Shown here in pieces: positions 44,662 through 54,725 of a stretch of 64,000 nucleotides of DNA. The notes under the pieces were generated by a model. That model was not told the origin of the DNA. It saw nothing but the letters and a program-made list of their open reading frames with translations, and ran no database searches. The translations under genes and the position numbers were made by a program. How positions within the stretch are numbered: the first letter of the stretch is position 1; the number at the start of each line of letters is the position of its first letter. The stretch comes from Hyphomicrobiales bacterium (lineage in GTDB: Bacteria; Pseudomonadota; Alphaproteobacteria; Rhizobiales; OSC116): the NCBI GenBank assembly GCA_013214705.1, contig JABSRZ010000003.1, positions 651,443 through 715,442 on the forward strand, in the 5' to 3' direction.

Positions 44662-46810
44662 ATTCGATGACATCGCCACTCGGCCCTTATCTTTCAAATC
44701 AACAACCACCTCGGTTACTGGCGACCCTATTTCCACACCAGAAAGCGTCGACTTAAAACCACATTACACTCAACAAGATATTGCTGACCTGCCAAATTTA
44801 AATACCTATCCCGGCCTGCCGCCATTTATACGCGGTCCATACCCAACCATGTATTGCGCCCGGCCGTGGACAATCCGCCAATATGCTGGTTTTTCCACCG
44901 CCGAGGATAGCAATGCGTTTTACCGCCGCAATTTGGCGGCTGGGCAAAAAGGTCTGTCTGTGGCGTTCGATTTGGCAACCCATCGCGGTTATGATAGCGA
45001 TCATCAACGGGTAAAAGGCGATGTCGGCATGGCCGGGGTGGCGATAGACAGCATCTATGACATGCGCACTTTGTTCGATCAAATCCCGCTGGATAAAATG
45101 AGCGTTTCGATGACCATGAATGGCGCGGTGCTGCCCATCTTGGCACTCTATATCGTGGCTGCCGAAGAGCAAGGCGTTTCACCTGAGCAGCTTTCAGGCA
45201 CTATACAAAATGATGTGCTTAAAGAGTTTATGGTGCGCAATACCTATATTTACCCACCGCAACACAGCATGCGCATTATTTCCGATATTTTCGAATATAC
45301 ATCGCAAAATATGCCCAAATATAACAGCATATCCATCAGCGGCTATCATATGCAAGAGGCTGGCGCCACGGCCGATTTGGAGTTGGCATATACGCTCGCC
45401 AATGGGCTTGAATATGTCAAAGCCGGCATCGCAGCCGGCATAAAAATAGACCATTTTGCCCCACGGCTTAGCTTTTTCTGGGCAACCGGGATGAATTTTT
45501 TTATGGAAATCGCAAAAATGCGCGCCGCCCGGCTTATTTGGGCCGAAGAAATGCAAAAGTTTGCGCCCAAAAACCCCAAAAGTCTTTCGCTACGCACCCA
45601 TTGCCAAACCTCGGGGTGGAGCTTAACCGCGCAAGATGTTTACAATAATGTCGCCCGCACCTGCATCGAAGCTATGGCCGCCACACAGGGCCATACCCAA
45701 AGCTTACATACCAACGCGTTAGATGAAGCCTTGGCCTTACCGACCGATTTTTCGGCACGCATTGCCCGCAACACCCAGTTGTTTTTGCAGCATGAAAGTG
45801 GCACATGCGATGTTATAGACCCATGGGGCGGCAGTTATTTTGTCGAAAAACTAACCTTTGATCTGGCCGCCAAAGCCCGCGCTCACATGGCCGAAATTAA
45901 CCAATTGGGCGGCATGGCCGGCGCTATCGATGCTGGCATTCCCAAACTGCGCATAGAAGAAGCTGCGGCCAATACCCAAGCCCGTATAGATAGCGGCCGC
46001 CAAACCGTGGTGGGGGTTAATCAATATCAATTAAACGAACCAGAAAATATCGATGTATTGAAAGTCGATAATGCCAAAGTTATGCAATTGCAGTTAGATA
46101 AATTACGCCGCCTCAAAGCCGAACGTAATCAGGCTGAGGTCGATAAATGCCTAGATGCCCTCACCGATAGTGCCGTGGCAGGCAATTCAAAAACTGGTGG
46201 CAACTTACTGGCCTTGGCCATCAATGCCGCCCGTGCCAAAGCCACAGTCGGCGAGATTTCCTATGCATTAGAAAAACATTTTGGCCGCCACAAGGCCGAC
46301 ATAAAAGCCATTTCAGGGGTGTATGTGCGCGAATTGGGCGAAACCGATCCGACGCTGATTAAAGTGGCCGAGGCCATTGCCTTGTTCGAGAAAAAAGACG
46401 GCCGCAAGCCACGCATTCTGGTGGCAAAAATAGGCCAAGATGGCCATGATAGAGGCCAGAAGGTCATCGCCACCGCCTTTGCCGACATGGGTTTTAATGT
46501 CGACATTGGCGAGCTGTTTCAAACGCCCGAAGAAGCGGCCGAATTGGCGGTTAAAAACAATGTCCACATCATTGGCGCCAGCAGTTTGGCCGCTGGCCAC
46601 CTGAGCTTTTTGCCCGCGCTTAAAGCCGCGCTTAAAGAGCATAATAGGTCAGAGATTATGATTGTCGCTGGCGGCGTCATCCCGCCGCAAGATTACGAGG
46701 AATTATACCAAGCGGGCGCGGCGGCTATCTTCCCGCCGGGCACGGTTATCAGCGAGGCAGCGCTCGACCTTATCGAGCGGCTCAACCGTCATTTAGGTTA
46801 TTCTAACTAG
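44654..46810 (+). CDS. mutB: methylmalonyl-CoA mutase large (alpha) subunit
   Basis: A 718-residue catalytic subunit. The N-terminal barrel has [47 protein letters not shown] and [10 protein letters not shown]. The C-terminal B12 domain has DGHDRG (about 596-601, His is the cobalt ligand), then GASSLAAGH and [10 protein letters not shown]. The ATG at 44654 overlaps the end of mutA and has GAGG upstream. Propionyl-CoA from odd-chain fatty acids, branched-chain amino acids or propionate is funnelled to succinyl-CoA. Its TAG interlocks with the stop of the convergent gene in a CTAG. Confidence 0.96.
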   Translation: MSKFDDIATRPLSFKSTTTSVTGDPISTPESVDLKPHYTQQDIADLPNLNTYPGLPPFIRGPYPTMYCARPWTIRQYAGFSTAEDSNAFYRRNLAAGQKGLSVAFDLATHRGYDSDHQRVKGDVGMAGVAIDSIYDMRTLFDQIPLDKMSVSMTMNGAVLPILALYIVAAEEQGVSPEQLSGTIQNDVLKEFMVRNTYIYPPQHSMRIISDIFEYTSQNMPKYNSISISGYHMQEAGATADLELAYTLANGLEYVKAGIAAGIKIDHFAPRLSFFWATGMNFFMEIAKMRAARLIWAEEMQKFAPKNPKSLSLRTHCQTSGWSLTAQDVYNNVARTCIEAMAATQGHTQSLHTNALDEALALPTDFSARIARNTQLFLQHESGTCDVIDPWGGSYFVEKLTFDLAAKARAHMAEINQLGGMAGAIDAGIPKLRIEEAAANTQARIDSGRQTVVGVNQYQLNEPENIDVLKVDNAKVMQLQLDKLRRLKAERNQAEVDKCLDALTDSAVAGNSKTGGNLLALAINAARAKATVGEISYALEKHFGRHKADIKAISGVYVRELGETDPTLIKVAEAIALFEKKDGRKPRILVAKIGQDGHDRGQKVIATAFADMGFNVDIGELFQTPEEAAELAVKNNVHIIGASSLAAGHLSFLPALKAALKEHNRSEIMIVAGGVIPPQDYEELYQAGAAAIFPPGTVISEAALDLIERLNRHLGYSN

Positions 46811-48045
46811 AGAATTTCATCTAGTGCGGCTATCAATCTGTCATTGTCATGAGGGGTTAGATAATGCGCGTAACTTAGCCGCACCACCCCATCTTCTAAG
46901 TCCAAACCCAAGGCTTCAATCAGCCGATATGCATAAAAATGGCCGTATTTTACGCCGATATTTTTAGCGCCCAGCGCCTCATAAATAGATTTAGAACTTT
47001 TGCCATCAACCGTGAAGGATATATTGGCCTCGCGACCCATGGTGGTTTTTTTGCCATAAATGGTCACATTTGGTTTAGTCGCCAAAAATTCCAACAATTT
47101 GTATAATAATTTGGTTTCAGCTTCGGCCATAATTTTACAAGCAAAAATACGGGCTTCATTTAAGTTGGCCGCGTCATTCAAGCCATGATGTTGGGCAAAG
47201 GCTTTGTAATAAGCCGATATGCCAGCCAATGAGGCAATGGCCGCATGGTCAGGGCCAGCGGCATCAAATAATGAATAATTTTTTACCCCGACATTAAAAA
47301 AGTGGCATTGCGGCCGCGCAATTTTGGCCAACCGGTTAGAAGTATACATAATGCCCAAATGGGTGCCAAAAGTTTTATAGCTGCTAAAGCAATAAGCATC
47401 GATATTTAAGTCGGTTATGTTGGGCAAATTATGCGGGGCATAAGACACGCCATCGACAATTATCAAAGGCTTTTGTGGGCATTTATCTGCCACCAGTTTT
47501 GCGATGGCATTGACATCATTCACACTGCCAATGATATTTGAGCTATGGGTAAAGCTAAGCATTTTGGTCTTGGGGCTGAGAATTTTCTTCAGCTCATCTA
47601 AATGTAATTCGCCTCCAGCATCCACTTGCCAAAACACCAATTTGGCCTGTTTCAAACTGGCCAACCGCTCCCAGCAACCAATGTTGGCCTCATGGTCTTG
47701 GATGGTCACAATAATTTCATCACCCGCCACTATATAGTCGGTCAAGGCGTTGGCCAAATTGGTCAAATTTTGGGTGGTGCTAGGGCCATAGGTCAAATCG
47801 GCTATCTGCACACCCAGTGTTTCGGCCATGTCAGCCTTGCCAGCATCCATAAGCCGCCCGGCTTCGGCTTGGGTTTCGGTAATGCCAAAAGGTTGTAATT
47901 TATATTGATTATAAAATTTTTCGCTAATCTGGTTCGATTGCACACAAGGGAATGTCCCACCGGCATTGTCAAGAAATGTGAAGTCATCTTTTAAGTTAGC
48001 TAGCATCGGAAACTGTGCCCGCACCCATTCATAGTCTATCGCCAT
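46807..48045 (-). CDS. cysteine desulfurase-like aminotransferase class V, VC1184 subfamily
   Basis: A 412-residue PLP-dependent protein. [19 protein letters not shown] near the start, [17 protein letters not shown], the [13 protein letters not shown] motif and the PLP Lys in [16 protein letters not shown] place it in the TIGR01976 (VC1184) subfamily related to SufS and CsdA. The catalytic loop Cys of true desulfurases is not evident, so activity may differ. It is alone on the minus strand. Confidence 0.85.
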   Translation of the reverse strand: MAIDYEWVRAQFPMLANLKDDFTFLDNAGGTFPCVQSNQISEKFYNQYKLQPFGITETQAEAGRLMDAGKADMAETLGVQIADLTYGPSTTQNLTNLANALTDYIVAGDEIIVTIQDHEANIGCWERLASLKQAKLVFWQVDAGGELHLDELKKILSPKTKMLSFTHSSNIIGSVNDVNAIAKLVADKCPQKPLIIVDGVSYAPHNLPNITDLNIDAYCFSSYKTFGTHLGIMYTSNRLAKIARPQCHFFNVGVKNYSLFDAAGPDHAAIASLAGISAYYKAFAQHHGLNDAANLNEARIFACKIMAEAETKLLYKLLEFLATKPNVTIYGKKTTMGREANISFTVDGKSSKSIYEALGAKNIGVKYGHFYAYRLIEALGLDLEDGVVRLSYAHYLTPHDNDRLIAALDEIL

Positions 48046-48090
48046 TATATACCCTCATTAAGCTAAATATCAGGCATTCTTGCGCTTAAA

Positions 48091-49098
48091 TCAAGCTGAG
48101 GCAATGTTTAATTTGGCCTTATGGGTAGCTTTTTTCCAGTTCAAAAACTTACCAACAAGCTTATTAGTGGCTTCAGTCAGCACATGCGCCACTATCATCA
48201 TAGTCACAATCGCTAAACCTATCGCCATGTTGGGGCCAACATAGTCTATCAAATTGTTTATAATCACATAACCTATATTTTGATGAATCAGATAAAGCGC
48301 ATAAGATAAATTGCCCAAATAGACTAATGGTCTTATCGCCAGCCAACGTAAGTTATCAGTGGTAAAAAGCCAAAACAGAGCAAATAGTGCCAAGTCTAAA
48401 AGTAAGACTGTATCAAACGCGTTTAAATGGTTGGCCATCAACACCACAAATGCTGCTAATATATAATGGCTCGAGAGTTTGGTTTTATATAGATAAAAAC
48501 TCACACCACAGGCAAAATAAGCCATAGCGTTATAAACCAATGCCAGTTTAAGCGGCAAAATAATTGGGTTTTCAAGCATTAAGTTACTGGCCGCCAAGGC
48601 AATATTGGTCACAATCATAAACCCAACAAATAAATGAATTTTCGAAAAACTCTTAACCAAAAGCAAGCCAATAATTGTAGAATAAAACACCCATTCGATG
48701 GCCAATGTCCAATAGGCACCATCAACATTTGCAAAGCCGGCAAATTTCTGCAACATGCTAAAATTCATTATAAATGTGGCAAAATTAACCGTTAACTCGG
48801 GATGTGGAAATATAGTCATAGTCGCAAATGTAATGATTAATGCCGCCCAATAAAGCGGGTAAAGGCGCAATATCCGGCCTTTTAAAAATGCAAAAGCGTT
48901 ATTTTTACTGGCCGCGCTAAACGAGATAACAAAGCCGCTGATCACAAAAAACAAATTCACGCCATAGCCTAAATCATTAACTTGAAGCGTCGGCACGGGG
49001 CTGTTGGGGAAAAAATCATAATATCTCGTGGTATAATGAAACAAAACCACGGCCAAAGCCGCCATTCCGCGCAATGCGTCTAGCTCTAGATATCTCAT
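48091..49098 (-). CDS. acyltransferase 3 family (OafA/YrhL-like)
   Basis: A 335-residue integral membrane protein with about ten helices. ELDALRGMAALAVVLFHYT is the typical N-terminal motif with R-x10-H. Later marks are VNLFFVISGFVIS, LRLYPLYWAAL and LGNLSYALYLIHQNIGY. Such enzymes O-acylate surface polysaccharide or other envelope sugars. No SGNH domain follows. GGCGG lies just before the ATG. The substrate cannot be told. Confidence 0.9.
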   Translation of the reverse strand: MRYLELDALRGMAALAVVLFHYTTRYYDFFPNSPVPTLQVNDLGYGVNLFFVISGFVISFSAASKNNAFAFLKGRILRLYPLYWAALIITFATMTIFPHPELTVNFATFIMNFSMLQKFAGFANVDGAYWTLAIEWVFYSTIIGLLLVKSFSKIHLFVGFMIVTNIALAASNLMLENPIILPLKLALVYNAMAYFACGVSFYLYKTKLSSHYILAAFVVLMANHLNAFDTVLLLDLALFALFWLFTTDNLRWLAIRPLVYLGNLSYALYLIHQNIGYVIINNLIDYVGPNMAIGLAIVTMMIVAHVLTEATNKLVGKFLNWKKATHKAKLNIASA

Positions 49099-49261
49099 AT
49101 TTTCCGCCGGTTAAAAAAGTTCTAATAAATTAGGTAAATTTTTAACTTGTTTTGGGCTAAGAATATATCTTTAAACCCATTTATGTTTAAGGCAAACGGC
49201 TAATATTCTAGGTTAACGCAAATATTTAAAACGGCCGAACCGGTTAAAATGAGGATTATAA

Positions 49262-50644
49262 ATGTTGGATAGACGCAAATTTTTAACCCTATCAGGCGCG
49301 GCATCGCTTGGCTTTGGCGTAAGTTTAGCGCCGCACATTACCCAAGCCGCTGCCCTGCCCAGTCCCAGTCAAAGTCACAGTCTTAATGCCGCCGATTTTG
49401 GCCTTAAACCCAATAGCTCAGCCAATCAATCTGCGGCTTTGCAAACCGCAATCAATGCCGCGGCAACGCAAAATCTACCTCTTTTCATTGCCGCAGGTTC
49501 ATATATTGTTGCCGACATTATGTTGCCAAATGACATCCATGTTTTTGGGGTTTATGGTAAATCTATATTGCGCCAACGCGGCGACATTCCGATATTATTG
49601 AATAGAGAAAGCCGCACCATAACGCTTGAAAACCTAATGTTTGATGGCAATCAGTCAGCGCCGCAAATTGGTGCTATCATTAGCTTTAGCTATACAAATA
49701 ATATTCACATTGCGCGTTGTCATTTTTACAATGGCAAAGGCTCTGGGTTAGATCTTTTTAAATGTAGCGGCGAGGTCAGCTCCAACAAGTTTTACGATTT
49801 AGGCCAGACGGCTCTATTTTCTAACGATGGTAAAAACCTCAAAATCAGCCAAAATGACATTCAGGATATTGGCAATAATGGCATTTTGGTTTGGCAATCA
49901 GACAAAGACGATGATGGCAGCATTATCAGTAATAATCACATTTCAAAGATCAAAACCAATAATGGTGGCAACGGCCAAAATGGCAATGGTGTCAATGTTT
50001 TCAGAGCCAATAATGTCATTGTGTCAAACAATCGGTTTGACGATTGCGCCTATAGTGCCGTGCGCATAAACGCCGGCGACAATTGCCAAATCATCAATAA
50101 TAATTGCACCAATATTGGCGAGGTGGCGCTTTATGCCGAATTTGGGTTTAATGGGGTTATCATCAACAATAACCTTGTCGATCTGGCTGGTGCAGGCATT
50201 TCTATCACCAATTTAGACCAAGGCGGCCATTTGGCGGTTTGCAAAGGTAATTTGTTGCGCAACCTCACCTTGCACGCAACGGCCACTCAATATGATGACG
50301 CCCGCGCCTTTGGCATTGGTGCAGAAGCCGATGCGCTTATCGAAGGCAATATAGTCGAAAATGCAACTCATTATGGCATTATAGGTGGTTTTGGCGAATT
50401 TCAACGCAATGTTAACGTGCTCAATAATATGATAAAAGATTGCGGCTATGGCATCACACCGTCCGTTGCCCCAAATGCAGGCAAAATGTTCATTAGCCAC
50501 AATCACATTAGCAATGCCAAATTAGGCGCCGTGGTCGGGTTTGAATGGGATCAACCAAAATCATCCGAATTGGCAGGTAAACAACAAGATTTCGGCCAAG
50601 GCCAATACCCAAATTTAAGCCTACACAACAATGTAGTTAGTTAA
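49262..50644 (+). CDS. TIGR03808-family Tat-exported parallel beta-helix protein
   Basis: A 460-residue protein with a Tat signal (MLDRRKFLTLSGAASLGFG, twin Arg at 4-5, cleavage near TQAAAL) and a right-handed parallel beta-helix: from about 100 onward many Asn-rich turns of about 22 residues (NNHI, NNRF, NNNC). It matches the TIGR03808 proteins of Hyphomicrobiales, which are uncharacterised and may act on or bind polysaccharide. The adjacent divergent acyltransferase gene is compatible with an envelope-sugar role. GAGG precedes the ATG. Its last 8 nt overlap the asparaginase gene. Confidence 0.9.
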   Translation: MLDRRKFLTLSGAASLGFGVSLAPHITQAAALPSPSQSHSLNAADFGLKPNSSANQSAALQTAINAAATQNLPLFIAAGSYIVADIMLPNDIHVFGVYGKSILRQRGDIPILLNRESRTITLENLMFDGNQSAPQIGAIISFSYTNNIHIARCHFYNGKGSGLDLFKCSGEVSSNKFYDLGQTALFSNDGKNLKISQNDIQDIGNNGILVWQSDKDDDGSIISNNHISKIKTNNGGNGQNGNGVNVFRANNVIVSNNRFDDCAYSAVRINAGDNCQIINNNCTNIGEVALYAEFGFNGVIINNNLVDLAGAGISITNLDQGGHLAVCKGNLLRNLTLHATATQYDDARAFGIGAEADALIEGNIVENATHYGIIGGFGEFQRNVNVLNNMIKDCGYGITPSVAPNAGKMFISHNHISNAKLGAVVGFEWDQPKSSELAGKQQDFGQGQYPNLSLHNNVVS

Positions 50645-51644
50645 AATTCCAAAATTCAGCCGGTATTATTTCGGCCACTTCAAAACCATTGGCATTGGTT
50701 AAAGTTATTTGCGCCAATTTGGCTAATATTTCTGCGTCTTTGGCCGGCAATATGCCAAGCTGTTGCAACGTCGCGGTTAGCATCATTTGCGACCCTCTTG
50801 TCGCCCCATCATCGCATTTAAGCGCTATGCCAATGCCATGTTCTGGCAGCGCCGCACAAAAAACGCCCTCTGCGCCGGTTTTTACAAATATCGGGGTTTG
50901 CATTTCACTCATTATGTGGGTGCAATATCGCCCGCTACCAGCCACATAAAACGGTTCAGCCATCACCGCGTTGCGCAGTTTGGCAAACGCTTGGCTGCGC
51001 CTTGCGCCCAAACCCTTGCCGCGCGATATTTTGGCAAATGCCAATGCCCATGCGGTTAATGGTGCGGCCCAAGTGGGCAACGAGCATCCGTCTTTACCGC
51101 ATGGCGCGGTCGATAGGTCAAATTCAGTCAACTCGCTCATAGCGCTGGCCACGGCTTGTTGCACCGGGTGGTCAAGCTGGCTATAGCCATTGGTGTCAAA
51201 CCCAGCATGCTGCGCAAAAGCCAACATGCCCGAATGCTTGCCAGAGCAATTGTTATGCAAAGCAGATGGCAACTCGCTATGTTTCACCAATTCATCAGCC
51301 GCTGGCCTAAATGATGGCGCATGCGCCCCACATTCCAAATCGGCAAGGCTTAACCCCACCCGCTGCAATATAGATTGCGCCATTTCGGTGTGCAAAACCT
51401 CGCCACCATGCGATGAGCAGATTAGAGATAATTGTTTATTGTTAAGCTGTAATTTATCAGCCGCGCCGGCTTCTACCAGCGGCAAAGCCTGCATAATTTT
51501 TATCGCCGAACGCGGGTAAACTAATTTGCTCACATCACCAATAGACAAAAGTGTTTGCCCAGTATCATCAACCACATGCACAGCGCCTCTATGCACACAT
51601 TCAACATGCCCAGCCCGCGTCACTTCAACTAAAATCGGATTCAT
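50637..51644 (-). CDS. Rhizobium-type L-asparaginase (Asparaginase_II family)
   Basis: A 335-residue enzyme. YPRSAIK near residue 45 has the S-x-x-K pair; the metal and catalytic Cys/Lys motifs are NNCSGKHSGM and KDGCSLPTWA; SSHGGE and KTGAEGVFCAALPE are further family marks. It belongs to PF06089, like Rhizobium etli AnsA and ReAV, which resemble serine beta-lactamase-fold enzymes and hydrolyse asparagine. No signal peptide, so cytoplasmic. It is convergent with the Tat protein gene. Confidence 0.93.
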   Translation of the reverse strand: MNPILVEVTRAGHVECVHRGAVHVVDDTGQTLLSIGDVSKLVYPRSAIKIMQALPLVEAGAADKLQLNNKQLSLICSSHGGEVLHTEMAQSILQRVGLSLADLECGAHAPSFRPAADELVKHSELPSALHNNCSGKHSGMLAFAQHAGFDTNGYSQLDHPVQQAVASAMSELTEFDLSTAPCGKDGCSLPTWAAPLTAWALAFAKISRGKGLGARRSQAFAKLRNAVMAEPFYVAGSGRYCTHIMSEMQTPIFVKTGAEGVFCAALPEHGIGIALKCDDGATRGSQMMLTATLQQLGILPAKDAEILAKLAQITLTNANGFEVAEIIPAEFWNFN

Positions 51645-51739
51645 AATCAGCCCTTTATAATAAATTTGATATAAACAAATGTTTTAAAACAAAACAAGTG
51701 AATATTATTTATAGAAATTTATCGGATTTTTGAGAAAAA

Positions 51740-51813
51740 TGGTTGGGGTACCAGGGATCGAACCTGGGATGACCGGATCAAAACCGGTTGCCTTACCGCT
51801 TGGCTATACCCCA
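51740..51813 (-). tRNA. tRNA-Gln (UUG)
   Basis: The minus strand folds as a full cloverleaf: acceptor TGGGGTA/TACCCCA (51813-51807 with 51750-51744), D arm GCC/GGC, anticodon stem ACCGG/CCGGT around loop TTTTGAT, so the anticodon is TTG, T arm CCAGG/CCTGG with TTCGATC, discriminator A and an encoded CCA (51742-51740). Sequence fits alphaproteobacterial tRNA-Gln. Confidence 0.96.
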
Positions 51814-51918
51814 ACAAATGCAGTAACGGTTAAATAAACTGATTTTTTTAAATACGCAACCACTCTTTTAAAGCTATCCCAAAAAACATTCGGATAATTG
51901 AAATTTATATTTTAAGAT

Positions 51919-52821
51919 ATGTTTATGATAAAAATAAAACAAATCAGCGCCAATATACGGCGTGTCACCTGCCCCAACCCAAGTAAATTTACCTTTAAAG
52001 GCACGAATTGTTTTATCATTGGGCAAGGTGATTTAACAATTATCGACCCGGGGCCGATTATAACCGGCTTTATCCCGGCTTTGGTGGCGGCATTAGCTGG
52101 CGAAACCATCAACCATATTCTCATCACTCATACCCACCGTGATCATTCGCCGGCGGCAAAAGAGCTGCAACAACTTTCCGGTGCAACAACTTATGGCGCA
52201 GGCAAACATCAAATTTACCGGCATGACATCGAAAACAGATTCGAAAAAAGTGGTGATTGGCAGTTCACACCCGATATAAAATTAATCGATGAACAGGTTT
52301 TTACCTGCGATGGCCTGGGCTTTAAAGCCATCCAGACTGATGGCCATTGTTTTAACCATATCAGCTTCGCGTTGACCCATATCAATAATAGCGCCACTAT
52401 AGATGCCGAGAACGCCTTGTTTGTTGGCGATCATATTATGGGCTGGGCCAGCACCATTGTCGCGCCACCAGATGGCAATATGGCACGCTATATGCTCAAT
52501 TTACACAAGTTGCAAAACACCAATTATAATGTGTTTTATGCGGCTCATGGCGCGGCCATTACCCAGCCTGACGACCGGGTAGCCGCGCTTATTAAACACC
52601 GTATGACGCGCGAGGCCGAAATTTTGAAATGCCTGCAAAATGGCATTGGCGACATTGTCGAAATGGTCAAAATTAATTACCCAAATTTAGATGATGCGCT
52701 TATCGGACCAGCCGCCATGTCGACTTTGTCGCAACTCGAATGGCTTATAGATAAAAATATGGTGGTAACTGATAAAGGTTTAAGCTTTGAAGCACAGTAT
52801 CAACTTGCAAATGGCACATAA
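51919..52821 (+). CDS. MBL-fold metallo-hydrolase, LACTB2-like
   Basis: A 300-residue protein with a metallo-beta-lactamase domain: GTNCFIIGQGDLTIIDPGP, the metal motif THTHRDHSP near residue 70, TDGHCFNHISF, the Asp of LFVGDHIMGW and the distal His of AAHGAAI. The C-terminal 70 residues look like the winged-helix domain of LACTB2-type proteins (RMTREAEILKCLQ). Mammalian LACTB2 is an endoribonuclease; the bacterial substrate is unknown. An in-frame ATG follows two codons after the first. Confidence 0.9.
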   Translation: MFMIKIKQISANIRRVTCPNPSKFTFKGTNCFIIGQGDLTIIDPGPIITGFIPALVAALAGETINHILITHTHRDHSPAAKELQQLSGATTYGAGKHQIYRHDIENRFEKSGDWQFTPDIKLIDEQVFTCDGLGFKAIQTDGHCFNHISFALTHINNSATIDAENALFVGDHIMGWASTIVAPPDGNMARYMLNLHKLQNTNYNVFYAAHGAAITQPDDRVAALIKHRMTREAEILKCLQNGIGDIVEMVKINYPNLDDALIGPAAMSTLSQLEWLIDKNMVVTDKGLSFEAQYQLANGT

Positions 52822-52866
52822 TTAGCCATATATATGATGTAATCTATTCACATAAGGATATTTTTG

Positions 52867-53769
52867 ATGGCGAGCACAAAGCTATATCAAATTTTAAATG
52901 TAAGCCAATCTGTCGATGACAAACAGTTGAAATCTTCCTACCGCAAACTTGCCAAAAAATATCATCCCGATTCCAATAAAGACAACCCAAAAGCCGCCAC
53001 CCAATTTGCCGAAGTTAGCAATGCCTACGACATTTTAAAAGACAAAGATAAACGCCAGCAATATGATTCTGGCATTATCGATGAGAAGGGCAACCAAACT
53101 GGTTTTGGTGGCGGGTTTGGTGGCAACCCATTTGGCCAAGGCAGGCCGCGCCACGGCGGCAACCCATTTGGCGGTGGCAGTGGGGGGTTTGAAGATGTTT
53201 TTTCCGACCTTTTCGGTGGTGGCATGGGCGGGCAACCGCGGCCACAAAAAGGCCAAGATGCCCAAATCAGAGTGACATTGTCATTCGAAGATGCGGCTTT
53301 AGGCACCAATAAACGAATTCGCAATGGCGCAGGCAAATTAATAAATGCCAAAATACCCGCTGGGGTCGATGACGCCCAAACCATACGCCTTAAAGGCCAG
53401 GGCGGGGCATCGCCCAATGGCGGCCCCAACGGCGATTTATTGCTTAAAATGGGCATTTTACCACACGATTTTTACAAGCGCGATGGCAAGAATATACATG
53501 TCGAACAAGCTGTAGATTTGAATGACGCGGTGCTTGGTGAAAAAATAAATGTCGATACCATTCATGGTAAAATTGCTTTGCGCCTGCCACGCGGGGTTAG
53601 CTCTGGCAAAACCTTCCGCCTCAAAGGCAAAGGCATTATAGATGCCAAAGGCGCGGGCGATCAATTTGTAAAAATTATGATCACCCTGCCGGAAGATGAA
53701 GATAAAGACTTGCTTTCATTGATGAAAAAATGGGCGACCAACAAATTATCACTTAAATCTGACGCCTAA
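52867..53769 (+). CDS. DnaJ/CbpA-type co-chaperone
   Basis: A 300-residue Hsp40. The J domain (about 4-70) has KLAKKYHPDSNKDNPKAA with HPD, followed by a Gly/Phe-rich region (about 75-120) and C-terminal peptide-binding domains with a DGKNIHVEQAVDLNDAVLGEK segment. The zinc-finger domain of DnaJ is absent, so it is a type II, CbpA-like protein. AAGGA lies before the ATG at 52867; a TTG codon just before it is not needed. It stimulates DnaK. Confidence 0.93.
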   Translation: MASTKLYQILNVSQSVDDKQLKSSYRKLAKKYHPDSNKDNPKAATQFAEVSNAYDILKDKDKRQQYDSGIIDEKGNQTGFGGGFGGNPFGQGRPRHGGNPFGGGSGGFEDVFSDLFGGGMGGQPRPQKGQDAQIRVTLSFEDAALGTNKRIRNGAGKLINAKIPAGVDDAQTIRLKGQGGASPNGGPNGDLLLKMGILPHDFYKRDGKNIHVEQAVDLNDAVLGEKINVDTIHGKIALRLPRGVSSGKTFRLKGKGIIDAKGAGDQFVKIMITLPEDEDKDLLSLMKKWATNKLSLKSDA

Positions 53770-53796
53770 GCCAAGGCGTAATTTACTATTATCGGC

Positions 53797-53825
53797 TTGC
53801 CTAAAGAGCCGCTATTTTATATAAA
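53797..53825 (+). promoter_or_regulatory. candidate fabI promoter
   Basis: TTGCCT (53797-53802), a 17-nt spacer and TATAAA (53820-53825). Four and five of six consensus matches with ideal spacing; predicted start near 53832. A perfect palindrome lies just downstream. Confidence 0.5.
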
Positions 53826-53840
53826 CAATTAGGCAAAAAA

Positions 53841-53856
53841 TTACAGTTAACTGTAA
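53841..53856. promoter_or_regulatory. 16-bp palindromic operator candidate upstream of fabI
   Basis: TTACAGTTAACTGTAA is a perfect 16-bp palindrome about 9-24 nt after the predicted transcription start and 22 bp before the fabI ATG. This is a typical repressor position. I do not recognise the binding protein. Confidence 0.55.
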
Positions 53857-53878
53857 ACATTCAGATGAAGGAATATCA

Positions 53879-54706
53879 ATGACAGCTTCAGGCAACTTAA
53901 TGCAAGGCAAACGTGGGCTCATTATGGGCGTCGCCAATAATCGTTCTATCGCTTATGGCATTGCCAAAGCTTTCACCGCGCAAGGGGCTGAAATTGCACT
54001 TTCTTATCAAGATGAAAAAATATTAAAGCGGGTGAAAAAAGTGGCCGATGAATTAGGCTGCGATACTCTATACGAATGTAATGTGGCCAATGATGCCAGC
54101 ATCGATGCGATGTTTGATGCGCTGAAAGAAAAATGGGGCACAATAGATTTTGTGGTGCATGCTTTGGCTTTTTCAGACAAAGATGAGCTAGTTGGCCGCT
54201 ATGTCAACACCACGTCAGCCAACTTCAATATGACCATGAATATCTCATGTTATTCGTTCACCGCCGTCGCTCAACGCGCCGAAAAACTCATGCCAAATGG
54301 CGGTGCTTTGCTCACCCTCACCTATTATGGTGCCGAGCGGGTGATGCCACACTATAACGTTATGGGCGTCGCCAAAGCGGCACTAGAAGCCTCCGTTCGC
54401 TATCTTGCGGTCGATTTAGGCAAAGGCCAAATTCGGGTTAACGCCATTTCAGCCGGGCCTATTCGCACATTAGCTTCAGCCGGCATTGGCGATTTTAAAT
54501 ATATCCTTAAATGGAACCAGTATAATTCACCATTGCAACGCAGTGTGACCATTGACGAGGTTGGCAACAGCGCACTCTACCTATGTTCAGACCTTGGCAC
54601 GGCGGTCACTGGCGAAGTGCATCATGTCGATAGTGGTTATCATGTTGTCGGCATGAAGCAAGTCGATGCGCCGGACATTTCTACCGTCGATGTGAAATTA
54701 GATTAG
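53879..54706 (+). CDS. fabI: enoyl-ACP reductase [NADH]
   Basis: A 275-residue SDR-superfamily enzyme with FabI marks: GKRGLIMGVANNRSIAYGIAKAF (nucleotide site), the active-site region TYYGAERVMPHYNVMGVAKAALEASVRY with the Y-x6-K pair, and SAGPIRTLASAGI. It completes each elongation cycle of fatty acid synthesis and is the target of triclosan-type inhibitors. AAGGA precedes the ATG. It is followed after 19 bp by aroC, so both may be co-transcribed from the operator-bearing promoter. Confidence 0.96.
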   Translation: MTASGNLMQGKRGLIMGVANNRSIAYGIAKAFTAQGAEIALSYQDEKILKRVKKVADELGCDTLYECNVANDASIDAMFDALKEKWGTIDFVVHALAFSDKDELVGRYVNTTSANFNMTMNISCYSFTAVAQRAEKLMPNGGALLTLTYYGAERVMPHYNVMGVAKAALEASVRYLAVDLGKGQIRVNAISAGPIRTLASAGIGDFKYILKWNQYNSPLQRSVTIDEVGNSALYLCSDLGTAVTGEVHHVDSGYHVVGMKQVDAPDISTVDVKLD

Positions 54707-54725
54707 TCTTAAATTGAGATAAAAT

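Noticed and set aside
49860-50640. Asn-rich repeated sequence suggestive of a DNA repeat array
   Set aside because: The repetition is at the protein level (parallel beta-helix turns); the nucleotide sequence is not tandemly repeated, and no CRISPR-like spacing exists.
53793-53811. CGGCT-N9-AGCCG hairpin after the dnaJ-like gene as a terminator
   Set aside because: The stem is only 5 bp, the loop is long, and it overlaps the much better fabI promoter.
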